A DNA stretch of 64,000 nt from Ensifer adhaerens. Its GTDB lineage: Bacteria; Pseudomonadota; Alphaproteobacteria; Rhizobiales; Rhizobiaceae. Numbering within the stretch: the first letter of the stretch is position 1; every line of letters begins with the position of its first letter. Under the pieces are notes generated by a model. It was not told where the DNA came from and searched no databases. It saw only the letters and a list, made by a program, of their open reading frames with translations. The stretch covers positions 34,594-98,593 of the forward strand of contig NZ_PNFP01000022.1 in NCBI RefSeq assembly GCF_002940685.1. Reading direction: 5' to 3'. Shown in pieces: positions 1 through 8,617 of the stretch. Made by a program: the position numbers and the translations under genes.

Positions 1-348
1 CCGGCCCGGCTCATCATGATTGCCTCCGACATGGCCTACTACGGCCGCGAGACCTTCTCGCCCTATGTCGCGTCCAAGCATGGCGTGCTCGGCCTCGTTC
101 GCTCCTGGGCGAAGGAATTCGCGCCGTGCGTGCTCGTCAATGCCATCTGCCCCGGCCCGATCGATACCGAGATGCTCGGTGCTGCAAACATGAGCGCCGA
201 ATGGCGCGCAAGGGAACTGGCGATCCCGCTCGCGCGCTTCGGCACGCCCGAGGAGATCGGCGAACTCGCACTGTTCCTCGCCGGCTCCGGCGGACGCTAC
301 TTCACCGGCCAGGGCATCGGCAGCAACGGCGGGAGTGTCATGCCATGA
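1..348 (+). CDS. SDR-family oxidoreductase, C-terminal part (5' end outside window)
   Basis: This is the last 115 codons of a short-chain dehydrogenase/reductase; the frame is open to the window edge, so the Rossmann nucleotide-binding half is missing. Visible are the catalytic Ser (codon 9), the Tyr-x3-Lys pair (YVASK, codons 22-26), the NAICPGPIDTEM segment that follows the active site and the C-terminal FTGQGIGSNGG strand, all in normal SDR order. It overlaps the next gene by 4 bp (ATGA), so the two are translationally coupled. The substrate is unknown; context suggests a dehydrogenase step in a small catabolic operon with a permease and a GMC oxidoreductase. The SDR assignment is secure, the role is not. 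Confidence 0.9.
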   Translation, partial: PARLIMIASDMAYYGRETFSPYVASKHGVLGLVRSWAKEFAPCVLVNAICPGPIDTEMLGAANMSAEWRARELAIPLARFGTPEEIGELALFLAGSGGRYFTGQGIGSNGGSVMP

Positions 349-1235
349 TCCGCAATCCCATTCCCTGGCCGAATGGCGCGAAATGCGCTGCCTCCATCAC
401 CTTCGACATGGATGCCGACAGCCTCGTTCATATCGCCCATCCAAAGGATGGCCACAGCCGCGTATCGGCGATCTCGATGCTGCAATATGGGCCGAAGGTC
501 GCGATCCCGCGCATTGTCGAGAGCTACCGGCAACTCGGCATCAAGCAGACCTTCTTCGTGCCGGCCTGGTGCATCGAGCAGTATCCGCAGGCAATCGAAG
601 CGATCCTTGAAGGCGGCCACGAGCTCGCCCATCACGGCTTTCTGCACGAGCATCCGCGCGAACTCTCGGACGACGAGGAGACCTACTGGCTCGACCGCGG
701 CATCGAAGTGATTGTCAGGGCAAGCGGCAAGCGTCCGCGTGGCTGGCGGGCACCGCTCTACAATTTCTCGCACCGCTCCGCCGATCTCCTGGTGTCGCGC
801 GGGTTCGCCTACGACGCCTCGCTGATGGGCGATGACATTCCCTATCTGCTCGAATGCGCCGCCGGCAGCCTCGTGGAGTTGCCGTCGCACTGGGGCCTCG
901 ACGACTGGCCGCAATATGTCCAGTCGATGGACCTCGACTACATGATGCCGATCCGCGCGCCGGAACAGGGCTTTGCCACCTTCGCGCAGGAGTTCGAGGC
1001 GGCCTATCGCCATGGCGCGCTCTGGGTGCCGGTGGTGCATCCCTTTGCCACCGGCAGGCTTGCCCGCTGGGAGGTGGTGCACCGCTTTCTCGAACAGGTT
1101 CTTTCGCGTGGTGACGTCTGGTTCGCGCCGATGGAGGAGATAGCCGCCCATGTGCGGCGTGTTGTCGAAAACGGCAGCTGGTCGCCGAGGATTGACCGAC
1201 TGCCCTTCTATTCCGAGCCCGTCAGGGTTCGGTAG
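345..1235 (+). CDS. NodB-fold polysaccharide deacetylase / PuuE-like amidohydrolase
   Basis: A 296-residue protein of the carbohydrate-esterase-4 (NodB homology) fold. The start is the ATG overlapping the SDR stop. Motif 1 TFDMDAD (residues 19-25) carries the catalytic and metal Asp residues, motif 2 has the zinc pair H97-x3-H101 after GHELA, motif 3 is GWRAP (133-137), and a late VVHPF His lies near residue 245. There is no signal peptide, so it is cytoplasmic; that fits the subgroup acting on small amides or cyclic ureides (PuuE allantoinase, cyclic imidases) better than cell-wall deacetylases. The NCS1 permease downstream supports a ureide, imide or nucleobase-like substrate. Family certain, substrate inferred. 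Confidence 0.88.
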   Translation: MIRNPIPWPNGAKCAASITFDMDADSLVHIAHPKDGHSRVSAISMLQYGPKVAIPRIVESYRQLGIKQTFFVPAWCIEQYPQAIEAILEGGHELAHHGFLHEHPRELSDDEETYWLDRGIEVIVRASGKRPRGWRAPLYNFSHRSADLLVSRGFAYDASLMGDDIPYLLECAAGSLVELPSHWGLDDWPQYVQSMDLDYMMPIRAPEQGFATFAQEFEAAYRHGALWVPVVHPFATGRLARWEVVHRFLEQVLSRGDVWFAPMEEIAAHVRRVVENGSWSPRIDRLPFYSEPVRVR

Positions 1236-1337
1236 CCGGCAGCGGGCTCGCCTGCTTCCGAAGATCGGCGGCTGATGGAGCCGCAACGGACTTCGCGGAA
1301 AGACGCCAGAAGGCGCGACGCGAAAAGGGGAACGACG

Positions 1338-1508
1338 ATGGAAAACAACGATATCGCCTGGCAGAGCGAACTGGCGCGCCGCGCCCGCATCTATGAGGAC
1401 ATCGAGGCGGGCGACCGCTTCGAGGGCACGATGACCGCGCTCGACTACACCGGCATGACCGTACTGACGCTGGTGCTGGTCGTCGGCTTCTGGCTCTGGG
1501 GGGCTTGA
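1338..1508 (+). CDS. Small single-pass membrane protein (56 aa)
   Basis: Start chosen at the ATG seven bases after an AAAAGGGG ribosome-binding site; an in-frame ATG at 1275 would extend it but has no such site. The N-terminal 35 residues are charged (ARRARIYEDIEAGDRFEG) and the C-terminal 20 form one hydrophobic helix ending WLWGA. It ends one base before the NCS1 permease start, so the two genes are tightly coupled. Small companions of this kind are seen next to some secondary transporters; a role in permease assembly or stability is a guess. No family recognised. Confidence 0.7.
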   Translation: MENNDIAWQSELARRARIYEDIEAGDRFEGTMTALDYTGMTVLTLVLVVGFWLWGA

Positions 1509-1509
1509 G

Positions 1510-2973
1510 ATGACCGATCATGTCGCGCACGAACGTCTCGCCACCTTGAAGACCGAGCAGGAAGAGGCCGCCTGCAATCGTGCCGCCGCCGAGCGGGGCG
1601 ACGCGCCATTGCTGCCATCCGAAAGGCTCTGGGGCTTCTGGGAGTTCACCTACGCCAATTCGGCGCTGGCGATCGCCACCTGGGCCTTCCTGATCGGCGG
1701 CTCCGTCGGCCTCTTCGTTGGTCCGAAGGAGGGCATCGCCGCCATTGTCATCGGCAACATCGTCGGCGTCGTGCTGACGGCGCTCGCCACCACCACCATG
1801 ACCGGCCGTTACGGCGTCGAGCAGTTCGTCGCGCTGCGCAGCCAGTTCGGTTACAACGGCAGCCGCGTCGTCTATGTGCTGGCCGTCGTCGTGCTCACCA
1901 TGGGCTGGCTTGCGGTTCTTGCGATGATGTTCGGCCGCTCGATCGACGGGCTGATGGCGCTGAGTTCCGGCGAGGCCGCCAATCCGACCGGCGTGAAAAT
2001 GATCATCGCCGCAATCGGCGCAATCCTGCTCACCTGGTTCATCGTCGCCAAGGGGCCGACCTCGATCAAGTTCTTCAACATGGTCGTGTCGCCGGCGCTG
2101 GTGCTCTTGATGGTGGCGATGCTCTACCTCATCCTCAGCCATCATTCGATCGGCGAACTCCTGGCGCTGCCGGCCCTTGCTCCGCCCTTCGAAGACAAGA
2201 CGTTGAACTTCATCGTCGCGGTCGAGGTCAATCTGGCCGCCGGCTTCTCCTGGTGGCCCTATATCGGCAATCTGGCGCGGCTGACGAAGAACGAGCGGAC
2301 TGCTTTTTGGCCCAACATCCTCGGCATCTTCGGTGCTGCAGCGCTTGGCGAAATCGTCGGCCTGCTTGCCGCGGTCGCGCTCGGCGAAAGCGATCCGACG
2401 ATCTGGATGACGAAGATCGCCGGACCGATGATCGGCATCGTCGCGCTGCTTTTCGTCGCCTTTGCCAACATGACCTCGATGGCAAACATCCTCTACACGT
2501 CGATTGTCGGGCTCAGGCAGGTCGGAACCGCATCTGTCCGTGCAATCTCCTGGGGCGCGATCCTGTTCCTCTTCTGCCTCATCCCGTTCGGGCTCGTGGT
2601 CTTCTACCCGCAGATGTATGACGGTTTCTTCATCTTCCTCGTCTGGACTTCGGCGCTGAATTCCGCGCTCGCCGGCATCGGGATCGCCGACTACTTCTTC
2701 CTGCGTGGCCAGAAGCTTGACATGCGCAGCCTGCACGGGCCGCAGGAAAACGGACCCTATCGGTTCTGGGCGGGCTTCAACCCCATCGGGCTCTTTGCCC
2801 TTGCGGTCGGTTTCATCGTCTATGTCGCCGTCTTCAACCCACAGACGCTCGCAAGCCTGCCGGCCTTCAAATACCTGACCGCCTCCGTGCCGTCCTGCCT
2901 TGCCGCTGGCGCCACCCACTACGCGCTCACGCGGCTTTTTGCCCGTGGCCGTGGTTGGGGCCAATACCCGTAA
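1510..2973 (+). CDS. NCS1-family nucleobase/ureide permease (cytosine permease-like)
   Basis: 487 residues with about twelve hydrophobic segments and a hydrophilic N-terminus, the usual size for the nucleobase:cation symporter-1 family (CodB, allantoin and hydantoin permeases). The region LWGFWEFTYANSALAIATWAF is the family's first-helix signature, and AAGFSWWPYIGNLARLT matches the conserved mid-protein helix that forms part of the substrate site. It is an inner-membrane importer. Upstream are a coupled small membrane protein and an amidohydrolase-like enzyme, downstream a GMC oxidoreductase, so it probably imports the substrate they degrade. Family assignment is firm; the substrate (pyrimidine, hydantoin, allantoin or other ureide) cannot be read from sequence. 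Confidence 0.9.
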   Translation: MTDHVAHERLATLKTEQEEAACNRAAAERGDAPLLPSERLWGFWEFTYANSALAIATWAFLIGGSVGLFVGPKEGIAAIVIGNIVGVVLTALATTTMTGRYGVEQFVALRSQFGYNGSRVVYVLAVVVLTMGWLAVLAMMFGRSIDGLMALSSGEAANPTGVKMIIAAIGAILLTWFIVAKGPTSIKFFNMVVSPALVLLMVAMLYLILSHHSIGELLALPALAPPFEDKTLNFIVAVEVNLAAGFSWWPYIGNLARLTKNERTAFWPNILGIFGAAALGEIVGLLAAVALGESDPTIWMTKIAGPMIGIVALLFVAFANMTSMANILYTSIVGLRQVGTASVRAISWGAILFLFCLIPFGLVVFYPQMYDGFFIFLVWTSALNSALAGIGIADYFFLRGQKLDMRSLHGPQENGPYRFWAGFNPIGLFALAVGFIVYVAVFNPQTLASLPAFKYLTASVPSCLAAGATHYALTRLFARGRGWGQYP

Positions 2974-2991
2974 CGCCTGGAGAATACCGCC

Positions 2992-4677
2992 ATGAGCGAC
3001 ACCTACGATTACATCATCATCGGCGCAGGATCGGCCGGCTGCGTGCTCGCCAACCGCCTTTCGGAGGACCCGTCGACGAGGGTGCTGGTTCTTGAATTCG
3101 GCGGCAGCGACAAGTCGATCTTCATCCAGATGCCGACGGCGCTTTCGATCCCGATGAACGGAACGAAGTACAATTGGAAATACATGACCCTGCCGGAGCC
3201 CGGCCTCGACGGCCGGCGCGTGCATTGCCCGCGCGGCAAGGTCATCGGCGGCTCGTCCTCGATCAACGGGCTCGTCTACATGCGCGGCCACGCCCGTGAT
3301 TTCGACGAGTGGGAGGAACTGGGCGCGCGCGGCTGGCGCTACGCCAATTGCCTGCCCTATTTCCAGCGCGCCGAAAGCTGGCACGACGGAGGCGACAGCT
3401 ATCGGGGTGCTGCCGGCCCGCTTGCGACCAATGCCGGCAACAGGATGAAGAACCCGCTCTATGGTGCCTTTGTCGATGCCGGCCGCGAGGCGGGCTACAT
3501 CACCACCGAAGATCCGAATGGTCACATGCAGGAAGGCTTTGGGCCGATGCACATGACCGTCAAGGACGGCGTGCGTTGGTCGACGGCCAACGCCTATCTG
3601 AAGCCGGCGATGAACAGGCCAAACCTCACGGTCATCACCCATGCGATGACGCGGCGCGTGCTTGTCGAAGGCAAGCACGCCGTCGGCGTCGAATACGAGC
3701 TCGGCGGCGAGCGCCATGTTGCGCGCGCCAACCGCGAGGTGCTGATTTCCTCCGGACCGATCGGCTCGCCGCACCTGCTGCAGCGCTCCGGCATCGGTCC
3801 GGCGGCGGTGCTGAAGCAGGCCGGCGTCCCCGTGCTGCACGACTTGCCCGGGGTTGGCGAAAACCTGCAGGACCACTCTGAGGTCTATATCCAGTATGCC
3901 TGCAAGGAGCCGATCACGCTGAACGGCAAGATGGGGCTCTTCAGCAAGGCCTTGATCGGGGCCGAATGGCTGTTGTTCAAGAAGGGGCTGTCGGTCTCCA
4001 ACCATTTCGAAAGCGGCGGCTTCATTCGCTCCGACGCCTCGCTCCAATGGCCGGATATCCAGTTCCATTTCCTGCCGGCCGCCATGCGCTACGACGGCAA
4101 GAAGCCGCTCGACGGCCATGGTTTCATGGTGCTGACCGGGCCGAACAAGCCGAAGAGCCGCGGCTATGTCCGGCTTCGCTCTCCGGAAGCCCATGAACAG
4201 CCCGATATCCTCTTCAACTACCTCGATCGCGAGGAGGATCGCGAGGGCTTCCGCCGCTGCCTGCGGCTGACGCGCGAGATCATCGCCCAGCCGGCCTTCG
4301 ACCGTTTCCGTGGCGAGGAAATGGCGCCAGGCAAGGATGTTCGAAGCAACGACGAAATCGACGCCTGGGTTCGCGAGACGATGGAAAGCACCTATCACCC
4401 CTGCGGTTCCTGCCGCATGGGCGAGGATGGAATGGCGGTCGTCGACAGCGAGCTCAAGGTGCGCGGTATCGACGGCTTGCGGGTGATCGACAGTTCGGTC
4501 TTCCCTTCGGAGCCCAATGCCAACCTCAATGCACCGACGATCATGCTGGCTGAGCGCGCCTCGGACATGGTGCGTGGCAAGCCGCTGCTCGCCGCCTCCA
4601 ACGCCGAAGTCGGCGTTGCCCCCGGTGTCGGCGTTACCCAGCGCAGTGGCAAGCCGCTGCGCGCCGTCCGGCAATAA
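2992..4677 (+). CDS. GMC-family FAD-dependent oxidoreductase (choline dehydrogenase-like)
   Basis: 561 residues, the normal length for glucose-methanol-choline oxidoreductases. The FAD Rossmann motif [13 protein letters not shown] starts at residue 11, the GMC signature [18 protein letters not shown] follows near residue 82, and the C-terminal active site has H469 ([10 protein letters not shown]) and N513 (LNAPT), the usual His/Asn pair. It oxidises an alcohol, passing electrons from FADH2 to a membrane acceptor or oxygen. The last 30 residues form an unusual tail. It is 18 bp downstream of the NCS1 permease and ends the operon. BetA-like by similarity, but no betaine genes are nearby, so choline is not assumed. 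Confidence 0.9.
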   Translation: MSDTYDYIIIGAGSAGCVLANRLSEDPSTRVLVLEFGGSDKSIFIQMPTALSIPMNGTKYNWKYMTLPEPGLDGRRVHCPRGKVIGGSSSINGLVYMRGHARDFDEWEELGARGWRYANCLPYFQRAESWHDGGDSYRGAAGPLATNAGNRMKNPLYGAFVDAGREAGYITTEDPNGHMQEGFGPMHMTVKDGVRWSTANAYLKPAMNRPNLTVITHAMTRRVLVEGKHAVGVEYELGGERHVARANREVLISSGPIGSPHLLQRSGIGPAAVLKQAGVPVLHDLPGVGENLQDHSEVYIQYACKEPITLNGKMGLFSKALIGAEWLLFKKGLSVSNHFESGGFIRSDASLQWPDIQFHFLPAAMRYDGKKPLDGHGFMVLTGPNKPKSRGYVRLRSPEAHEQPDILFNYLDREEDREGFRRCLRLTREIIAQPAFDRFRGEEMAPGKDVRSNDEIDAWVRETMESTYHPCGSCRMGEDGMAVVDSELKVRGIDGLRVIDSSVFPSEPNANLNAPTIMLAERASDMVRGKPLLAASNAEVGVAPGVGVTQRSGKPLRAVRQ

Positions 4678-4801
4678 TGACCTTGGAAAAGGCGGTGCGT
4701 CATGTTGCGCGGGATCGGTTACGTGGTGTCCAGGCGGCTTCGCGGCGATGACGAGGAGCCGAACGGATGGGCCCTGGCGGTCGAGAGCCTCCTAAACCGC
4801 C

Positions 4802-6304
4802 TCATCGCCGGCTGTCGACTTGCCTCCGGGCGATCGCCTCCGCCAGCCGGAGAAGAAGCGGCCGCATCCGATCTGCCGGAACGCCGGCATAGCCGAGAAT
4901 GAGTGCTGCCGGCTGAGGTGTCGCGATCGCATAGTCGGACAGAGGATAACATTGCAGCCCCGCATCGAGCACTGCGCGGTGCGAGGCCCGATCTTCCCGA
5001 CCGCCCTCCAGCCAGGCGAGTGCGTTGAGCCCGCTTTCGGAGCAGTCGATGCGGGCAAGCCCGGCAAGCGCATCTCGCCCGGCTTGCATGAAAGCCTCGC
5101 GGCGCTCGGCGTAAAGGCCGCGCATGCGGCGTAGATGGCTGGCAAAATGACCGCCGCCGATGAACTCGGCGAGTGCGAGCTGGGTTTCCACCGGGACGCT
5201 GCGGTGGATCAGCCCCGAGAGCGTGCGAAATGTCCCGACGAGCTGGGGTGGCAGGACCAGAAAGCCGACGCGGATTCCCGGATAGAGCGCCTTGCTGAAA
5301 CTGCCCGCGTAGATCACACGGTCGTCGCTGTCGATGGAGCGCATCGAAGGCAATGGCGCGCCGTCGTAGCGGAATTCGCTGTCGTAGTCGTCCTCGATGA
5401 TCCAGGCGTCATGGGCCCGGGCCCATTCGAGCAGGGCAAGCCTGCGCGGCAGCGACAGGGTAACGCCGAGCGGGTGGTGGCGCGACGGCATGACGAAGGC
5501 GAGCCGTGCGTCGGGATAGCGAGCCTTCGCGCCGTCGACATCCATGCCGTCTGCATCGACATCGGCTGGACACAGCCGCAGCCCAAGCGTGCGAAACAGG
5601 TTGCTGGTGGTGACGGGCCCCGGATCCTCGAACCAAATCCCATCGCCAGGATCGGCAAGCGCCAAAGCCGAAAGCGTGAACGCGGCATGCCCGCCGGGCG
5701 TGATGACGATCTGTTCGGGATCGCAAGGGTCGCGCCGGTGCAGGGCCAGATATTCGGCGATCCTCTGCCGAAGCACCAGTTCGCCCGCGACGTCGCCATA
5801 GCCCATGGCCACGGCCTTGCCGCCGCGCGTAACAGCGTTCCAGCATTTCCTCCAGACAGCGAAGGGAAACCGGTCGAGCGCCGGACGGTTGGGCAGGAAA
5901 GGCCTGTCTTCCATTTGGCCGATGTCGGCCGCCATCCGGCTTGACAGGTCGCCAATTCGCGATAGCCGCGGCGGCGCGCGGTCGGCGACTTCGTGGCGAA
6001 TGGGCATCGACAGCGGCTTTGCGGGTTGGCGCGGCAAGGCGGCCGAGACGAAAGTACCGGCGCCCTGTCGTGCCTCCAGATAACCCTCCGCCTTCAGGTT
6101 TTCGAGCACCCGCACCAGCGTCTGGCGCGACAGGCCCAACTCCTCGGCAAGGATGCGGCTTGCGGGGAGTCGTGTTCCGGCGCGCAGGTGTCCTTTCAGG
6201 ATCGCCATGCGCAATTGGTCCTGCACCTGGCGGAATTTCGGCAGCGCGATTGTCGCGTCGAGGCGAAGGAAAGGCAGGATTGGCCCTTCAAGCTGTTTGA
6301 CCAT
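4802..6304 (-). CDS. MocR/PdxR-type GntR regulator with aminotransferase domain
   Basis: 500 residues. An N-terminal GntR winged helix (about 22-88: ILAEELGLSRQTLVRVLENLKAEGYL) is joined to a fold-type I aminotransferase-like domain (from about 130) with the PLP-binding Lys K338 in YAGSFSKALYPG and the cofactor Asp in IIEDDYDSEFRY. The start at 6304 has a GGGAGA ribosome-binding site; upstream in-frame ATGs lie inside the promoter. MocR proteins bind PLP and sense an amino compound. It is divergent from the ABC importer operon, with an imperfect palindrome over its own promoter, so it most likely controls itself and that operon. It converges on the GMC operon. Confidence 0.9.
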   Translation of the reverse strand: MVKQLEGPILPFLRLDATIALPKFRQVQDQLRMAILKGHLRAGTRLPASRILAEELGLSRQTLVRVLENLKAEGYLEARQGAGTFVSAALPRQPAKPLSMPIRHEVADRAPPRLSRIGDLSSRMAADIGQMEDRPFLPNRPALDRFPFAVWRKCWNAVTRGGKAVAMGYGDVAGELVLRQRIAEYLALHRRDPCDPEQIVITPGGHAAFTLSALALADPGDGIWFEDPGPVTTSNLFRTLGLRLCPADVDADGMDVDGAKARYPDARLAFVMPSRHHPLGVTLSLPRRLALLEWARAHDAWIIEDDYDSEFRYDGAPLPSMRSIDSDDRVIYAGSFSKALYPGIRVGFLVLPPQLVGTFRTLSGLIHRSVPVETQLALAEFIGGGHFASHLRRMRGLYAERREAFMQAGRDALAGLARIDCSESGLNALAWLEGGREDRASHRAVLDAGLQCYPLSDYAIATPQPAALILGYAGVPADRMRPLLLRLAEAIARRQVDSRR

Positions 6305-6322
6305 CGGCGAGTCTCCCAAAAT

Positions 6323-6367
6323 TGGTACAGTCAATTGCACCATAATGGACGTTTCTTCGTCGTCCAA
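6323..6367 (-). promoter_or_regulatory. mocR-type promoter with overlapping operator
   Basis: Reading on the minus strand, TTGGAC (6367-6362), a 17-bp spacer and TATGGT (6344-6339) form a good sigma-70-like promoter 35 bp before the regulator's ATG. The -10 is covered by a 20-bp imperfect palindrome at 6323-6342 (TGGTACAGTCAATTGCACCA, 14 of 20 positions symmetric), a plausible site for self-repression by the MocR protein and for control of the divergent importer. Confidence 0.55.
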
Positions 6368-6532
6368 TTGTTACATGCTGCCCCTACACGAAAACGCACC
6401 GATGCAGCCCTCCGCAGGACGCAGACAAGGTGCGGGGGAACCGGAACAGACGGCGGTGCCGACGACCGGATGCAAGGACAAAAGAGCAGCCATCGCCCAC
6501 GATCCGTCGCCGACGGTCAACAGGAGGAAACC

Positions 6533-7651
6533 ATGAAGAAGCTTCAATCGCGCGCAATGAGCCGCGCATTCGTCTCCACACTTGCCCTGGCCGCGGCGCT
6601 GCCGAGCATTGCCCGCGCCGAGTCCACAGAGGCGTTGGTTGCTGCCGCCACGAAAGAAGGCGCGCTCACGGTCATCGCGCTGCCGCATGACTGGTGCAAC
6701 TACGGCGAGGTCATCGCCGGCTTCAAGGCAAAGTATCCAGGCATCGAGGTCAACGAGCTGAACCCCGACGCCGGTACCGCCGACGAGCTGGAAGCGATCC
6801 GCGCGAACAAGGGCAATACGGGCTCGCAGGCACCTGACGTCGTCGATCTCGGCCTGGCTTTTGCGCCGGCTGCCACCAAGGAGGGCCTCCTCCAACCCTA
6901 CAAGGTGGCGACCTGGGAGGAGATTCCTGAAAACATCAAGGACGAGCAAGGCTACTGGTACGGCGACTATTACGGCGTCATGGCCTTCGGCGTGAACAAG
7001 GATCTGCTCGAGACCGCACCAGCCGATTGGTCGGACCTGTCGAAGTCGGAGTATTCCGGGGCTGTTGCACTGACCGGCGATCCGCGTTCCTCGGCACAGG
7101 CGATCCTGGCGCTGATGTCTGCGGGCATATCGCGGGGCGCCAAGCCTGGAACGGAATCGGGCGGCAAAGGCCTGGAGCTCTTTGCCGAATTGAACAAGTC
7201 CGGCAACTTTGTGCCGGTGCTCGGGAAGGCCGGCACCATCGCACAGGGCCAGACGCCGATCGTCGCTGCCTGGGATTACAATCTTCTAGCCTGGCGCGAC
7301 GCGCTGAAGGGCAATCCGCCGATGGAGGTCGTCGTACCGACGAGCGGTGTCGTCGCCGGCGTCTACGTGCAGGCGATCTCCGCCTACGCGCCGCACCCGA
7401 ACGCCGCCAAGCTCTGGATGGAATATCTCTATTCCGACGAAGGCCAGACCGGCTGGCTCAAGGGCTACTGCCACCCGGCGCGCTTCAATGCCATGTTGAA
7501 GGCTGGCAAGTTCCCGCAAGACCTGCTCGATAAGCTGCCGCCTGCCGAAGCCTATGAAAAGGCGATCTTCCCGACGGTCGACGAGCTTTCCGCCAACAAG
7601 ACGGCTGTGGTCGAGGGCTGGGACAAGGTGGTCGGCGCCAACGTGAAGTAG
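6533..7651 (+). CDS. ABC transporter substrate-binding protein (Fe3+/polyamine/aminophosphonate type)
   Basis: 372 residues. Start at the ATG 5 bases after AGGAGG. The signal peptide runs MKKLQSRAMSRAF..AARA, likely cleaved before ESTEAL (about residue 29), so the protein is periplasmic. The EGALTVIALPHDWCNYGEVIAGF segment and overall length match the extracellular solute-binding family that serves Fe3+, spermidine/putrescine and 2-aminoethylphosphonate importers; no iron-binding Tyr pair is evident. First gene of a six-gene operon with two permeases, an ATPase, a TIM-barrel protein and a phosphatase. The phosphatase hints at an imported phosphorylated compound; this is inference. Confidence 0.88.
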   Translation: MKKLQSRAMSRAFVSTLALAAALPSIARAESTEALVAAATKEGALTVIALPHDWCNYGEVIAGFKAKYPGIEVNELNPDAGTADELEAIRANKGNTGSQAPDVVDLGLAFAPAATKEGLLQPYKVATWEEIPENIKDEQGYWYGDYYGVMAFGVNKDLLETAPADWSDLSKSEYSGAVALTGDPRSSAQAILALMSAGISRGAKPGTESGGKGLELFAELNKSGNFVPVLGKAGTIAQGQTPIVAAWDYNLLAWRDALKGNPPMEVVVPTSGVVAGVYVQAISAYAPHPNAAKLWMEYLYSDEGQTGWLKGYCHPARFNAMLKAGKFPQDLLDKLPPAEAYEKAIFPTVDELSANKTAVVEGWDKVVGANVK

Positions 7652-7668
7652 TTCTCCGCTTGAGCAGG

Positions 7669-7693
7669 GAGGCTTCCCCGATATGGAAGCCTC
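7669..7693 (+). terminator. Intercistronic hairpin after the binding-protein gene
   Basis: GAGGCTTCC and GGAAGCCTC form a perfect 9-bp stem with a 7-base loop in the 81-bp gap between the binding-protein gene and the first permease. It lacks a U tract. Such hairpins usually stabilise or attenuate the message so that the binding protein is made in excess over the membrane parts. Confidence 0.6.
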
Positions 7694-7732
7694 TCGCCTG
7701 CCTTTGGCACAATCTTTCCTGGGACAAATCCG

Positions 7733-8617
7733 ATGACGACAAGCGTCGCATCCCTGCCGGCAGCCTTCCGGCCACGACAGGTTCTCAGCTGGTTCGGAGT
7801 CGCCCCCTTCCTCGTCTTCGCCACGCTGTTCCTCATCCTGCCCACGCTGAACATCGTGCTCGGCGCGTTCCGCAACGCCGAGGGACAGATGACGCTGGAG
7901 AACCTCGGCAAGCTTCTTGCGCCATCCATTCGATCGGCCTTCTGGATCTCGATCGAGCTCAGCCTGCTGACGGCGGTGCTCGGGTGTCTGTTCGGCTTTC
8001 TTATCGCCGCCGCGATCACGCTCGGCGGCCTCCCGCGGCCACTTCGCGATGCCATCCTGACATTTTCGGGCGTCGCCTCCAATTTTGCCGGCGTGCCGCT
8101 TGCCTTCGCCTTCATCGCAACGCTCGGCCGCCTTGGCTTCGTGACGATGCTGCTGCGCCACTGGTTCGGCATCAATCTCTATGGCGCCGGCTTCAACATC
8201 GTCTCCTTCCTCGGTCTCGCACTCACCTATCTCTACTTCCAGATCCCGCTGATGGTGCTGATCATCACGCCGGCGCTGGAGGGGCTGCGCCGCGAATGGC
8301 GAGAGGCGGCCGAAAGCCTTGGCGCCAACGGTTTTCAGTACTGGCGACTGGTGGCTTTGCCCGTGCTCTGGCCCTCACTTCTCGGCACGCTGGCTCTGCT
8401 TTTCGCCAACTCCTTCGGAGCGGTTGCGACCGCCATTGCGCTGACCGGCTCATCGCTCTCGATCGCGCCGATCGTGCTCTTCGCACAGATCCGCGGTGAC
8501 GTGCTCAACGATCCGCATCTGGGTTATGCGATCGCCTTTGCCATGATCCTTCTCACCGCCATTGCCAACGCAATCTACATCCTCCTGCGCATGCGCGCGG
8601 AAAGGTGGGTCAAATGA
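7733..8617 (+). CDS. ABC transporter permease (first of pair)
   Basis: 294 residues with about six membrane helices. The cytoplasmic EAA loop reads REAAESLGANGFQYWRLVALPVL, the contact site for the ATPase. It belongs to the binding-protein-dependent permease family used by Fe3+, putrescine and aminophosphonate importers. It follows the binding protein after a hairpin and overlaps the second permease by 4 bp (ATGA), so the two should be made in equal amounts and act as a heterodimer. Family and role secure, ligand unknown. Confidence 0.9.
   Translation: MTTSVASLPAAFRPRQVLSWFGVAPFLVFATLFLILPTLNIVLGAFRNAEGQMTLENLGKLLAPSIRSAFWISIELSLLTAVLGCLFGFLIAAAITLGGLPRPLRDAILTFSGVASNFAGVPLAFAFIATLGRLGFVTMLLRHWFGINLYGAGFNIVSFLGLALTYLYFQIPLMVLIITPALEGLRREWREAAESLGANGFQYWRLVALPVLWPSLLGTLALLFANSFGAVATAIALTGSSLSIAPIVLFAQIRGDVLNDPHLGYAIAFAMILLTAIANAIYILLRMRAERWVK

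Noticed and set aside
1222..4674. 1150-codon open frame on the minus strand
   Set aside because: It is antisense to the permease and GMC genes, rich in Arg, Asp, Gly and His as expected for the complement of GC-rich coding DNA, and has no family pattern or promoter.
4702..4902. 66-codon plus-strand ORF after the GMC gene
   Set aside because: It overlaps the end of the MocR gene and has no ribosome-binding site or recognisable product.
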